Assembly (NCBI GenBank): GCA_963737745.1
Contig: CAVTTR010000002.1
Location: 372,001 to 436,000, forward strand
Length of the DNA stretch: 64,000 bases
Source of the DNA: Bog-473 sp963737745
GTDB lineage: Bacteria > Actinomycetota > Acidimicrobiia > Acidimicrobiales > RAAP-2
Reading direction: 5' to 3'
Shown here: positions 1 through 7,833 of the stretch, piece by piece
Position numbering within the stretch: position 1 is the first letter of the stretch
How the letters are laid out: every line of letters starts with the position of its first letter
Position numbers and translations under genes: made by a program
Notes under the pieces: model-generated
Seen by the model: only the letters and a program-made list of their open reading frames with translations
Told to the model about the DNA's origin: nothing
The model's database searches: none

Positions 1-54
1 GACGCCGTTGAAGACGACACGGGTGAACCACCCGGGCTTGCGATAATGAGCCAT
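1..54 (-). CDS. Start of a probable deazaflavin (F420)-dependent nitroreductase-family protein (3' part outside window)
   Basis: Only the first 18 codons are in the window. They read MAHYRKPGWFTRVVFNGV from an ATG at 52-54, which resembles the conserved N-terminus of the nitroreductase-family deazaflavin-dependent oxidoreductases (Ddn/Rv3547 type) of actinobacteria. Such proteins bind F420 and reduce quinones or nitro compounds. The identification rests on a very short stretch, so the family is an inference; the rest of the gene lies to the left of base 1. Confidence 0.45.
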   Translation of the reverse strand, partial: MAHYRKPGWFTRVVFNGV

Positions 55-140
55 TGCGCCAGTATGGCCCTCAGACCACGGACACGGCATCCGCTTCGAC
101 TGCCCCGTACCCCGGGACAGTGGGCAGCCGGACACCTCCT

Positions 141-575
141 TTAGTCGGACAGTATCTTCGATAAGTCGTCAAAGAAGGATCGCCATCCCTCTTCAAGTCG
201 GGCGTAGTTCTCCGGTGGCACGTTGCCACCGGACTGGGTGAACGTCATCTCAGTTCCAGCTTCGACCTTCGTAAGAGTCACGGTTACCCGTTCAAACTTG
301 TCGCCTGGTCGGTCGGTGAGGCTGAAGACCAGTCGATTCGGTGCATCCACCTCCAGATAAGAGCCATGCCAATCGATCTCGACACCGCCCCCGAGAATCA
401 TTCGTGCACTCCATCTGCCGCCAACGCGTACGTCCATCTGAACGTCCTCGACCGTCGTTGACTCTGTACCGAACCAGTGCCCAAAGTGCTCGGGCGTTGT
501 CCAGGCCGCAAAGACCTGCTCCGGTGGTACAGCGAACGTACGAGTGATGGACACGTAGGGCGAGCCATCGGTCAT
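141..575 (-). CDS. SRPBCC / AHSA1-like domain protein
   Basis: A 144-residue single-domain protein of the START/Bet v1 (SRPBCC) fold, subgroup AHSA1 (activator of Hsp90 ATPase homologue 1-like). Family hallmarks are the N-terminal VSITRTFAVPPEQVFAAWT (about residues 8-26), the central FGTESTTVEDVQMDVRVGG and the C-terminal EEGWRSFFDDLSKIL helix. Bacterial members bind small hydrophobic ligands in a cavity, but the ligand is usually unknown. Its ATG overlaps the stop of the upstream ArsR gene (ATGA at 572-575), so the two are cotranscribed and translationally coupled. ArsR-SRPBCC pairs are common in actinobacteria. The family call is firm; the cellular role is not known. Confidence 0.85.
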   Translation of the reverse strand: MTDGSPYVSITRTFAVPPEQVFAAWTTPEHFGHWFGTESTTVEDVQMDVRVGGRWSARMILGGGVEIDWHGSYLEVDAPNRLVFSLTDRPGDKFERVTVTLTKVEAGTEMTFTQSGGNVPPENYARLEEGWRSFFDDLSKILSD

Positions 576-934
576 GATTTTGGTCCCTTCTGATCGTTGA
601 GGTGGTCGTCGAGACGGTTGAAGGAGTTCTCCCAGAGTTGGCGATAGTCACCCAACCACGCGCCAGCGGGTGCCATTGCCTCAGGTCGAAGACGGCACGG
701 TCGTTCCTGAGCCCGCCTGCTCCTCGACACCAACCCGGCGTGTTCCAATACCTGCACATGCTTCGAGACCGCTTGAAAGCTCATCTCGAATGGCTCAGAC
801 AGTTCACTGATCGTGGCCTCCCCCGAGGCCAGTCGACCCACAATGGCCCGCCGGGTCGGATCGGCCAGGGCGGAGAAAACGTCCGTGAGCTTTCGATCAT
901 CGACACTGACTTGAGACCGCTTGTATTCAACCAT
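572..934 (-). CDS. ArsR-family transcriptional regulator
   Basis: A 120-residue winged-helix regulator. Residues about 9-75 carry the ArsR signature: DVFSALADPTRRAIVGRL, then the helix-turn-helix ATISELSEPFEMSFQAVSKH and HVQVLEHAGLVSRSR. No cysteine pair of the metal-sensing type is seen, so it belongs to the group that travels with SRPBCC proteins and probably senses something other than metal. I chose the ATG at 934 because the conserved domain starts just after it and a promoter places the transcript start at or next to this codon. The longer open frame to 1006 would read through the operators. Probably autoregulated (see the double operator at 925-985). Confidence 0.85.
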   Translation of the reverse strand: MVEYKRSQVSVDDRKLTDVFSALADPTRRAIVGRLASGEATISELSEPFEMSFQAVSKHVQVLEHAGLVSRSRRAQERPCRLRPEAMAPAGAWLGDYRQLWENSFNRLDDHLNDQKGPKS

Positions 935-985
935 TAGGTTGCATAGTAGCGGGACTGGGGAAGCTATGCAACCCATTGGTTGAAT
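925..985 (-). promoter_or_regulatory. Promoter with double operator for the ArsR-SRPBCC pair
   Basis: On the minus strand there is a -35 TTGCAT (966-971), a 17-base spacer and a -10 TACTAT (943-948), followed by 8 bases and the ATG at 934, so the mRNA is probably leaderless. Two 14-base palindromes of the form CAACC-N4-GGTTG lie at 928-941 (over the expected start site and start codon) and 969-982 (over the -35). Their centres are 41 bases apart, about four helical turns. The two arms, 925-946 and 964-985, are also near-perfect inverted copies of each other. This is a plausible autorepression site; binding is inferred. Confidence 0.65.
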
Positions 986-1148
986 AGTCCGGCGAGTCGC
1001 CTGCAACCAGTCGGACGCCTTCCTCCCTCAATCCAACAGCGTGGCTATGGTCAGCGGCCCTGGAAGGCTGCCCTATCCGCCGGGTCGGTGGACACGGCCG
1101 AATCCAGAATTGAGATTCGTTTAGCGGGAATGACCAAGATAGGAGGCG

Positions 1149-1746
1149 CTACGCCCCACCCGCGACTCGCTCGTAGCTAAGGATCAGCACACCAGTGGTC
1201 GTCGGGGTGCAATCGGTAAGTCGAAGGCGTATCGGACGGGGGTACTCCCGGAATAGTCGCTTGCCCGCGCCAAGCACTAGCGGGTGCAGCATGATGCGGT
1301 AGGTATCGACCAGGTCGTTGGTAAAGAGCGTCTGTACGAACACGCCACTGCCCAGTACGGTGACGAAGCCTTCGTACTGTGCCTTGAGTGCCCGGACTGC
1401 CTCTACGATGTCGCCCTCGAGGACCAGACTGTTGTCCCATTGCAGATCCTTTTGGCGCAGTGTTCTCGTCGCTACGTACTTGGGCGTGGCATTGAGGCTT
1501 GCCGCAATGGTGATTGTCGGCGGATTCGTGGGGCCAGTGCGCGGCCATGTGCTCGTAAGTCTTGCGCCCAAAAAGGTAGGCAGAGGTCTGGCCGATGCCA
1601 TCCCCGGCCTGCTGCGCTACCTCGTTGCCATAGGGTCCACTCCAGCCTCCGTACTCGAATCCTCCCTCGCGATCCTCGTCAGGGCCGCCTAGGCCCTGCA
1701 TGACGCCATCAAGCGTGATGAATTCGACAACAGACAATGTGCCCAT
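1149..1746 (-). pseudogene. Dihydrofolate reductase-family (RibD C-terminal type) protein, frameshifted
   Basis: Starts at the ATG at 1746 behind a strong ribosome site (GGAGAGGAGG) with MGTLSVVEFITLDGVMQG, continues to YLFGRKTYEHMAAHWP, and then near 1509-1516 the reading frame shifts by one base into IAASLNATPKYVATRTL...LVLEGDIVEAVRALK...LGSGVFVQTLF...YRIMLHPLVLGAGKRLF. Together these give a full-length domain (about 198 residues) of the small RibD-C/DHFR-like reductases, which use NAD(P)H. Removing one base in the run read as CACCATT restores a continuous frame, so the break may be a sequencing error rather than decay. Substrate unknown; true folate reductase activity is not implied. Confidence 0.65.
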
Positions 1747-2369
1747 ACGTCCTCCTCTCCCGTTCGACACGACGTGAGTCAACTCCCTTATTCAAATCAG
1801 CTCGAATCGTCTCGTACATTCTGGCCTCCTGGGTCAACTTTCTAGATCGTTGGACGGTGAGACCCAAAAGCTCATCGGGAGGTATGGACCTGACCCCGGA
1901 TCGTTGGACGCTAGTGATTCAATATGTTCATCGACCACGTCGTCGTAGGGTTTGCCCCGCGCACCTACTCGGAGTGCCAATATGCCACCCCCTGTGGACC
2001 ACCCACAGCCCCGTCAGTCGTCGTGGACGTCTTAGCTAAAGCCCGTTCTATGGCCCGCGACACGTCGTATAGGCGGAGTTCATCCGTCGTTGAAGATTGC
2101 CTGCCGAAATCGGGCCGGTCCCCGGTACGGGGCGGATCAGAGCCGAAGTCATGCAGGTCTCATAGTCCTTGGGAATCGGCCACGGTGACTCGTAGAAGTG
2201 GGTGAAGAAATCCCGTTGCCAGGTGAAGGAGGATGGCGTCGGCAATGCCGGTCCGCTCAGTAGTGCAGGGTGCCCAAGGGGAGGTCACCGTGTGATAGGT
2301 CACCCGCCCACTGCCAGCCCCGTGATGTGCGCGTGTTTGCTACTTGTTGCATCCCGTCTCCTATGGCGG
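1747..2369. other. Low-GC interval with no supported gene
   Basis: No recognisable gene. The only suggestive frame is on the minus strand at 2048-2245 (TTG start, 65 codons), which contains the protein-like stretch FFTHFYESPWPIPKDYETC followed by SALIRPVPGTGPISAGNLQ, but it has no recognisable family, no ribosome site and a stop just upstream in the same frame. Base composition is noticeably less GC-rich than the core of the window. It may be remnant coding DNA of the same eroded patch as the damaged genes on either side. Confidence 0.3.
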
Positions 2370-2756
2370 CTACGCGTTGAGTGGTCTCCCGATCTCCCAC
2401 TCGTGACCGAATGGGTCAACGATCCGACCGATCCGTCAACCATGCTCATCTCGAACTGGGGCCATTTCGGCGGCACCGACACCGAGTGCTCGGTTCACCA
2501 CGGCCTCGGGATCGTCGACCTTGAGCAGGGTCCTGCTCGTGGTTCCACCGATTGCCTTCGGGCTGAAGCGGTTCATGCTCGCGCTGGCGGCCACAATCCA
2601 GAACCTTGCGCCCTGCACGTCGAGTTGTGCCACGATGTCGTGTCCGTCGCCGACGAGGTGGAGGACGGTTGCCTCAAAAGCCGCCTGATAGAAGTCGACT
2701 GCAGAATGTGCTTCATCGACCCAGAGTTCCGGCTCAATCCGCGTCATGCCATACAT
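2370..2756 (-). pseudogene. VOC-family (PhnB/glyoxalase-like) protein with internal stop codon
   Basis: Reads MYGMTRIEPELWVDEAHSAVDFYQAAF, then ARFWIVAAS, RTLLKVDDPEAVVNRAL and APVRDEHG, then a TGA (2436-2438 on the plus strand), after which the same frame continues RIGRIVDPFGHEWEIGRPL to a stop at 2370. In relatives of this vicinal-oxygen-chelate family the interrupted residue is normally Trp (HGWR.GRI.DPFGH.W), so a single TGG-to-TGA change explains the break. Frame is intact on both sides, unlike the one-base shifts elsewhere in the window. The truncated product would lack the last metal-site strand. TGA is an ordinary stop in neighbouring genes, so readthrough is unlikely. Confidence 0.7.
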
Positions 2757-2900
2757 CCTGGAATTTCGACTGGGTTAACTCCGAACGCCAGGACGGTGAG
2801 ACAGATCGCACAACCCAGACAGTACGCGGCGTTGGGCGCTCGGACATATTGGGGCATCCCTTGAGATTGTTCGATAGGAGGACGCTGACTTGATGAGAGC

Positions 2901-3179
2901 ATGTTGGCCGTGACCGTGGCACTTCGGCCTTTTACTCGTGATCAACTTGCTCTGGTCGAGCCATGGTTTGAAGACCCCGAGACGCAACGATGGCTGGGGG
3001 GTCCGGACTGGCCTCGGATGATTCTCGATCTCTCCGATGCTCCTCTCGGCGAGTTTGCGGCGGGCATCGAGCCCGAGAACACGGCGTCCGTCCGGTGCCT
3101 GCTCTCCGCGGGGTTCCATCCCATCGACCCAATGCCCGACTGGGAGGGCGTCGTCTACTACGCAAGGAGGAGGGTCTGA
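2901..3179 (+). CDS. GNAT acetyltransferase remnant, internally shortened
   Basis: A 92-residue protein that begins like a GNAT acetyltransferase (VALRPFTRDQLALVEPWFEDPETQRWLGGPDW) and ends like one (IEPENTASVRCLLSAGFHPI), but lacks the 60 or so residues between, including the acetyl-CoA-binding R/Q-x-x-G-x-G/A loop and the beta-4/beta-5 core. The join is in frame. It is therefore probably inactive. It is followed after one base by the ATG of the VOC gene at 3181, so the two were one transcript. Start taken at the first ATG; a downstream GTG is also possible. Confidence 0.5.
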   Translation: MLAVTVALRPFTRDQLALVEPWFEDPETQRWLGGPDWPRMILDLSDAPLGEFAAGIEPENTASVRCLLSAGFHPIDPMPDWEGVVYYARRRV

Positions 3180-3180
3180 T

Positions 3181-3669
3181 ATGGCTGTGACGTGCGCGTG
3201 TTGCTCGATGTCGGTCGACTGGTGGGTGAGACTGCGCTCTCACCCCGAGCTGCCTATCTGCCACGACTGCCTCGGTGGGCTCAATGCTCAGCGAGATGGC
3301 CAACTAGAACTTAAGACCGGGTCCTGGGTTGTCAGGGGGTTCGAGCCCATCTTCTGGGTCGCGGACGTGACACGCTCGGTCGCCTGGTTCGAGCGTGCGG
3401 GGTTCGAGGTCTCGTTCCACGACGACACCTATGCCTTCGCGCACCGAGAGAGGGACTTGACGATCCACCTAGCCCGAGCCGAAGGAGACGAGCTGCCAGG
3501 TCACGGCGCTTTCTACATCCACTGTCAGGACGCCGACCGGCTGGCCGAGGAGTGGCGACATGCCGAGATCGAAGTCGACGGTCCTCGCGACGAGGACTAT
3601 GGCAAACGAGAGGGCTCTATTGCTGATCCGGACGGAAACGTGATCCGCTTCGGAAGTCCACTTCGCTGA
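3181..3669 (+). CDS. VOC-family protein with N-terminal cysteine-rich (zinc-ribbon-like) segment
   Basis: 162 residues. Residues about 5-32 hold a cysteine cluster, CACC, about 20 residues, then CHDC, that looks like a small zinc-binding ribbon. From about residue 54 a glyoxalase/bleomycin-resistance (VOC) half-domain pair follows: FEPIFWVADVTRSVAWFERAG, YAFAHRERDLTIHLAR, GHGAFYIHCQDADRLAEEW and REGSIADPDGNVIRFGSP. Residues E, H and E at the usual positions could bind metal, but the ligand or reaction cannot be read from sequence; some such proteins bind bleomycin-like drugs. The Cys-rich head fused to a VOC domain is uncommon. Start ATG at 3181 lies one base after the GNAT remnant's stop. 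Confidence 0.75.
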   Translation: MAVTCACCSMSVDWWVRLRSHPELPICHDCLGGLNAQRDGQLELKTGSWVVRGFEPIFWVADVTRSVAWFERAGFEVSFHDDTYAFAHRERDLTIHLARAEGDELPGHGAFYIHCQDADRLAEEWRHAEIEVDGPRDEDYGKREGSIADPDGNVIRFGSPLR

Positions 3670-4030
3670 GAGAGTCGACGCACTCGGTCCTCACGTGCCG
3701 GTTCCCATTCGGCGCTTGAAAGTGGTGCAGATGCGCCCCAATCCACCGGTACTGCACTGCAAAGTCCGACTCGGTGCGATGTAAATATGAGACCGTGAAT
3801 TCCAGTTCCGATCTTGTTTTCGGCCTTGTAGCCGGCGCCGCCGGTGCGGGCCTTTGCTTCGTTGTTCCATGACGAGTGGTAAAAAACAGGAGCGCAAACT
3901 GGATCGTTGGCCAGTTGCGGAAGAGCGATCTCCCGTACGAGATCTACGTGCCCGCGGAAAGGGTCGGAGTCAGTAGTCAGAAGTTGGCTAGATGTCGCGG
4001 AGAATACGGCGTCAGGGGGTGCCCATATCG
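3670..4030. other. Intergenic interval, no gene seen
   Basis: Between the VOC gene and the Hsp20 gene there is no open frame with coding character on either strand, and I see no RNA gene. The stretch is less GC-rich than the core of the window and includes short A-rich runs near 3890. The only supported element is the promoter at its right end. Confidence 0.4.
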
Positions 4031-4060
4031 TTGGTCCTGCTGAGCGGCAAGGCGTAGGAT
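4031..4060 (+). promoter_or_regulatory. Probable promoter of hsp20
   Basis: TTGGTC (4031-4036), 18-base spacer, TAGGAT (4055-4060), then only 5 bases to the ATG. There is no Shine-Dalgarno sequence, so the transcript may begin at or beside the start codon. No CIRCE or HAIR-type heat-shock operator is apparent. Confidence 0.4.
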
Positions 4061-4065
4061 TTGGC

Positions 4066-4452
4066 ATGGAGAAATCACAGGCGACGCAGGAAGAAGTGGC
4101 GGCGGCTACTGCCCACACCGCTGAGACGATGCACCTTCAAGCAGTCCCCGTGAATGTCTACGAGACCCCGGCCGCGTTGGTCGTGGTCGCCCCGCTGCCT
4201 GCGGTCACGGTTGACGATGTGACCGTTGAGATTCGGCCTGGCCAGTTGCGCTTTCAGGCTTCGCTTCGTAGTGCAGGTCCGCGTACCTATCTTCTCCATG
4301 AGTGGGAATACGGTGGCTACGAACGCGAAATCGAACTACCCGATGGCTTTGGAAGCGGCCTTGAATCAAGTCTGGCCAACGGTCAACTTGTCATCCGAGT
4401 ACTTCGCGGTGACCTGACCGAGTCACTCGCTATCCATCCGACATCGCTCTGA
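4066..4452 (+). CDS. Small heat shock protein, Hsp20/alpha-crystallin family
   Basis: 128 residues. After a variable N-terminal arm (about 1-27), the alpha-crystallin domain runs from VPVNVYETPAALVVVAPLP (about 26) through VTVEIRPGQLRFQA and YEREIELPDGF to ANGQLVIRVLRG (about 118). The family oligomerises in the cytoplasm and holds unfolding proteins in a refoldable state. The usual A-x-x-x-N-G-V-L motif appears here as SSLANGQLVI. The classic C-terminal I/V-x-I/V anchor is not obvious (the tail is LAIHPTSL). Single gene, convergent with the repeat protein at 4675. Confidence 0.8.
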   Translation: MEKSQATQEEVAAATAHTAETMHLQAVPVNVYETPAALVVVAPLPAVTVDDVTVEIRPGQLRFQASLRSAGPRTYLLHEWEYGGYEREIELPDGFGSGLESSLANGQLVIRVLRGDLTESLAIHPTSL

Positions 4453-4674
4453 GGGAACTTTCCGCAGCCAGTCCTGTGGCCGACCGAGGATCGCCAGACG
4501 CAGCGAGGGAGCCGTCCAGAACACCGAGCAGGTTTGAGGCTCGGACACGCGTGTTTGGTGCAGGACATCAAAGCGGCTTCGTTGACCTGGGTGACTGAAT
4601 GCTTTGGTCGTGACGCTTGCTCGACTTGAGCCAACAAGAAACTCGACGGCGTTAAAACCTCGGCTTAACAAGGT

Positions 4675-6279
4675 TCAGCAGGCGTAGTCGCCGTCGGCGC
4701 CGTTGATGTTGTCGCCGTATTGCACGATCAGCACCGGTCCGGTCGGGAGCTGCTCTTTGGCCTGCCAGCTCGCAACGGCGGCACAGGTGCCGGGGCCGCT
4801 GGGCGGGGTCAGCCAATCGGCCATCCAGTAGGGGACAGCAGGCTGATAGTTGCCGACGATGGAGTTCCATGTGCCTGGGCTGGCGTAAATGCCGACGACC
4901 GGGATGCCCTCGGTGTTGTGGAGGGCGGCAATGGCTCCCGCGACCGTTTGCGCGTTGTTGGCTGTCGAAGTGGTCCAGTACTGACCCGCTCCTTCGACAT
5001 CAATCCACCACGTGACGTTTGTGTTGACCCCGGCTGCTTGGGCGTCGTGGAAGGCCTGGAGCCCTGCCGCCTCCCCTTGTTGAAAGCACGTCGTCGGCGT
5101 GGAGCACGTGCCGATATTGGTGAGGAACGTATAGAGGTTGAGTCCGGCGCCAGCCCAGGCAGCCTCGGCGGCCAGACAGGGATTGGCGAAGCTCCCTGCG
5201 GACCCGTCGACCTCGACCACACTGATGTTGTGCTCGCCGGGAGGGAGGCCGCTGGTGCAGGTAGGCGAGTTCATATTGAACTTGCTCACGTCGTAGCCCA
5301 GAGACCCCGAGGGATACGGCGCTCCCACGAACGAGCCGTTACCAATGGCGCGCACCATAGCTACGACAGGGGCGCCAATGTTGGCGGGAGCCGAGCCGTA
5401 GTAACTCGCCTGGCCGAACGCAGACACTTCTCCCGTCACATCGCTGAACCAGTACCCAGTGTCACCCGGGGTCGTCGCCGCGGCGGAAATGGGTTGCTTC
5501 AGGGGGACGCCCCCGAGCGATCCATAAAAGGGTGCCGACCCGAATGTGAAGGTACCGCCATCGGATGCCACAAGGACGTATCCCGCTCCACCGGGACCAG
5601 AAATCATGCCGATGATGGGCTTGTTAAGTTTCAGTGCTCCCGTCGAGCCGTAGAAGGTGGCATCGCCAAAAGTGAAGATCCCGCCGTCGGAGGCCACCAG
5701 CCAATACCCCGCTCCGTCTGGCGTCGACGCCATGCCGACAATGGGTTTATTCAGCTTCAGCGCGCCGGTGGAGCCGTAGAAGTTGGCGTCGCCGAAACTG
5801 AAGATGCCGCCGTCGGAGGCCACCAGCCAATACCCGTGCCCGTCGGCGGTGGGGGACATCCCGACGATCGGCTTGTTCAGTCGTATGTTTCCGGTCGAGC
5901 CGTAGAAGTTGGCATCACCGAAACTGAAGACACCGCCGTCGGAGGCAACCAACCAGTAGCCGCCGTCATCCGGCGTTGCCGCCATGCCGACAATCGGCTT
6001 TTGCAGAGCCAGATTGCCGGCCGAGCCGAAAAAGGGTGCCCCCCCGAAACTGAAGACGCCGCCGTTGGCGGAAGCGAGCCAATAGGCCGGGACCGATGAC
6101 GTCGTGGCATTGGCGTCCGGCGTCGTTGAACCGCCGGTCGGCGCCGTTGAACCGCCAGCGGTCGTCGTTGTCGTTCCATCGGCCGAAGCGGCTCCTCCTG
6201 CCACCAAGGTCGACGACGCGACCGTGAGCAGTGCAGCAAAGGCAATGAAGGCGAGGTGCCCGTATTTGTGAAAACGCAT
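4675..6279 (-). CDS. Exported repeat protein with C-terminal DUF1906 (glycoside-hydrolase-like) domain
   Basis: 534 residues. A signal peptide (about 1-34, hydrophobic core AFIAFAALLTVASSTLVAG) is followed by a Thr/Ser-rich linker and six 42-residue repeats (about 65-315) whose consensus begins GYWLVASDGGIFSFGDA and continues FYGSTG...L.KPIVGM. The first four are close copies; the last two are degenerate. From about residue 327 (LGYDVSKFNM) to the end is a DUF1906/Rv2525c-like domain, related to GH25-type TIM barrels; VTWWIDVEGAG and VVGIYASPGTWN are typical strands. The product is predicted to lie outside the membrane, with the repeats possibly forming a beta-propeller-like adhesion or wall-binding module and the hydrolase acting on wall polysaccharide. 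Its ATG overlaps the aroG stop (TAATG), so both are one transcript. Confidence 0.8.
   Translation of the reverse strand: MRFHKYGHLAFIAFAALLTVASSTLVAGGAASADGTTTTTAGGSTAPTGGSTTPDANATTSSVPAYWLASANGGVFSFGGAPFFGSAGNLALQKPIVGMAATPDDGGYWLVASDGGVFSFGDANFYGSTGNIRLNKPIVGMSPTADGHGYWLVASDGGIFSFGDANFYGSTGALKLNKPIVGMASTPDGAGYWLVASDGGIFTFGDATFYGSTGALKLNKPIIGMISGPGGAGYVLVASDGGTFTFGSAPFYGSLGGVPLKQPISAAATTPGDTGYWFSDVTGEVSAFGQASYYGSAPANIGAPVVAMVRAIGNGSFVGAPYPSGSLGYDVSKFNMNSPTCTSGLPPGEHNISVVEVDGSAGSFANPCLAAEAAWAGAGLNLYTFLTNIGTCSTPTTCFQQGEAAGLQAFHDAQAAGVNTNVTWWIDVEGAGQYWTTSTANNAQTVAGAIAALHNTEGIPVVGIYASPGTWNSIVGNYQPAVPYWMADWLTPPSGPGTCAAVASWQAKEQLPTGPVLIVQYGDNINGADGDYAC
5335..6087 (-). repeat. Six tandem 126-base coding repeats
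   Basis: DNA encoding the six 42-residue repeats. The copies encoding residues 107-232 are the most alike at nucleotide level (for example the recurring GCCGCCGTCGGAGGC and GTAGAAGTTGGC on the plus strand), suggesting recent homogenisation and a site for copy-number change by recombination. Confidence 0.75.
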
Positions 6280-7637
6280 TAGGTCCGAAGGAACTCCGCG
6301 ACGCGAAAGGCTAAGTCCAGGGATTGCCGAGCGTTGAGTCGGGGATCACAGGTCGTCGTGTACCGAGCCCCGAGATCGCCCTCGAAGATTTCCTCGGCTC
6401 CACCGAGACATTCGGTCACGTCATCGCCGGTGAGCTCCACGTGCACGCCGCCCGGCCAGGTGCCCACCGCACGATGCACCGCGAAGAACGAACGAAGCTC
6501 GGAGAGGATGTCGTCGAAATGACGTGTCTTGCGACCTCCCTCGCTGGTGAAGGTATTGCCGTGCATGGGGTCACAGGTCCATACGACCGGATGGCCCGCC
6601 GCGGTGACGGCTGCGATGAGCGGCGGAAGGAACTCCTCGATCTTGTCTGCCCCGAAGCGCGTGATCAACGTGAGGCGTCCGGGCGTGCGCTCGGGATTCA
6701 GGCGTTCGCACAATGCCACTGTGTTCTCCGGCGTGGCGCTCGGTCCGATTTTGCAGCCAATCGGGTTGCGAACGCCCGAGAGGAATTCGAGATGTGCGCC
6801 GTCGAGCTGACGAGTGCGGTCACCGACCCACACCATGTGAGCCGAGCAATCGAACCAGTCGCCGGTCAGCGAGTCCATGCGCGTGAGGCACTCCTCGTAG
6901 GGGAGGATCAATGCCTCGTGGCTGGTCCAGAAGTCGACCTGGTGGAGCCCAGCTTCGGCGCCGAGATCGATGCCACAGGCCGCCATGAAGCGTAAAGCCC
7001 GGTCGATCTCGGAGGCTACTTGCTCGTAGCGAAGCCCTTCGGCCGAGGATGCAACGAATTGTTGGTTCCAAAGATGGACTTGGGAGAGGTCGGCGAAGCC
7101 ACCCTTCGTAAAAGCCCGAAGAAGGTTGAGCGTCGAGGCTGACTGTTGGTAGGCCGCCACGAGCCGCGCTGGATCGGGCCGGCGCGCTTCCTCGTCGAAT
7201 GATTCATCATTCACCATGTGGCCTCGAAACGACTCGAACTCGGTAGTGCCGATGCGCTCGGTCGGTGACGACCGCGGCTTGGCGAACTGGCCGGCAATGC
7301 GACCAACTTTGACGACCGGCACGCCAGCGGCATAGGTGAGTGCGACCGCCATCTGCAAAATGATCTTCAACTTGTCGCGGATGGAGTCGGCCGAGAAGTC
7401 GGCGAATGATTCGGCGCAGTCTCCAGCTTGAAGGAGAAAGGCCCGGCCGTTTGCGACATCGGCCAACTGAGAAGTCAAGCGCCGGGCCTCACCGGCGAAA
7501 ACCAGAGGCGGAAGTGTCGAGAGTTGTGCTTCCGCCTTCTTGAGGGCCTCTGCGTCGGGCCACTCGGGCTGCTGTGCCGCTGGAAACCTACGCCATGACG
7601 CGGCGCTCCACGAAGAGGTGCCCGAATCGATCGCCAT
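6279..7637 (-). CDS. aroG: 3-deoxy-D-arabino-heptulosonate 7-phosphate (DAHP) synthase, class II
   Basis: 452 residues, the usual length for plant/actinobacterial type II DAHP synthase. It condenses phosphoenolpyruvate and erythrose 4-phosphate in the first step of the shikimate pathway. Visible hallmarks: FLLQAGDCAESF, RIAGQFAKPRSSPTE, SHEALILPYEE, RNPIGCKIGP, VWTCDPMHGNT and GGVHVELTGDDVTECLGG. These include the Cys, Arg, Lys, Glu and Asp residues used for metal and phosphate binding. The gene has a leaderless-type promoter (7644-7649) and is followed by the repeat/hydrolase gene with a one-base overlap, an unexpected partner for an amino acid enzyme. Confidence 0.92.
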   Translation of the reverse strand: MAIDSGTSSWSAASWRRFPAAQQPEWPDAEALKKAEAQLSTLPPLVFAGEARRLTSQLADVANGRAFLLQAGDCAESFADFSADSIRDKLKIILQMAVALTYAAGVPVVKVGRIAGQFAKPRSSPTERIGTTEFESFRGHMVNDESFDEEARRPDPARLVAAYQQSASTLNLLRAFTKGGFADLSQVHLWNQQFVASSAEGLRYEQVASEIDRALRFMAACGIDLGAEAGLHQVDFWTSHEALILPYEECLTRMDSLTGDWFDCSAHMVWVGDRTRQLDGAHLEFLSGVRNPIGCKIGPSATPENTVALCERLNPERTPGRLTLITRFGADKIEEFLPPLIAAVTAAGHPVVWTCDPMHGNTFTSEGGRKTRHFDDILSELRSFFAVHRAVGTWPGGVHVELTGDDVTECLGGAEEIFEGDLGARYTTTCDPRLNARQSLDLAFRVAEFLRT

Positions 7638-7643
7638 CGCACA

Positions 7644-7649
7644 AGGTTA
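7644..7649 (-). promoter_or_regulatory. Leaderless-type -10 box of aroG
   Basis: TAACCT on the minus strand ends 6 bases before the ATG at 7637; there is no purine-rich ribosome site between, so transcription probably begins at the start codon. Confidence 0.5.
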
Positions 7650-7833
7650 ACGCCGTAGGATCGTCATTTATGGCGATCTTCGGATTTGCGGGGCAGAGAG
7701 CGGTTGATGCAGCCCCGGGTGCAGCTCTGGCCGTGGCCTCAACCAGCGGAACGACCAGGTACGCAATGCCGAGGATCCGGGCACCACGCGTCGGCTCGAA
7801 CACCTCCGTCCTCGGCTCGTTGAACGACTGAGC

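Noticed and set aside
2436..2438. TGA read as an amino acid (recoding or alternative code)
   Set aside because: Many genes in the window end at TGA, and no selenocysteine context is visible; a nonsense change is simpler.
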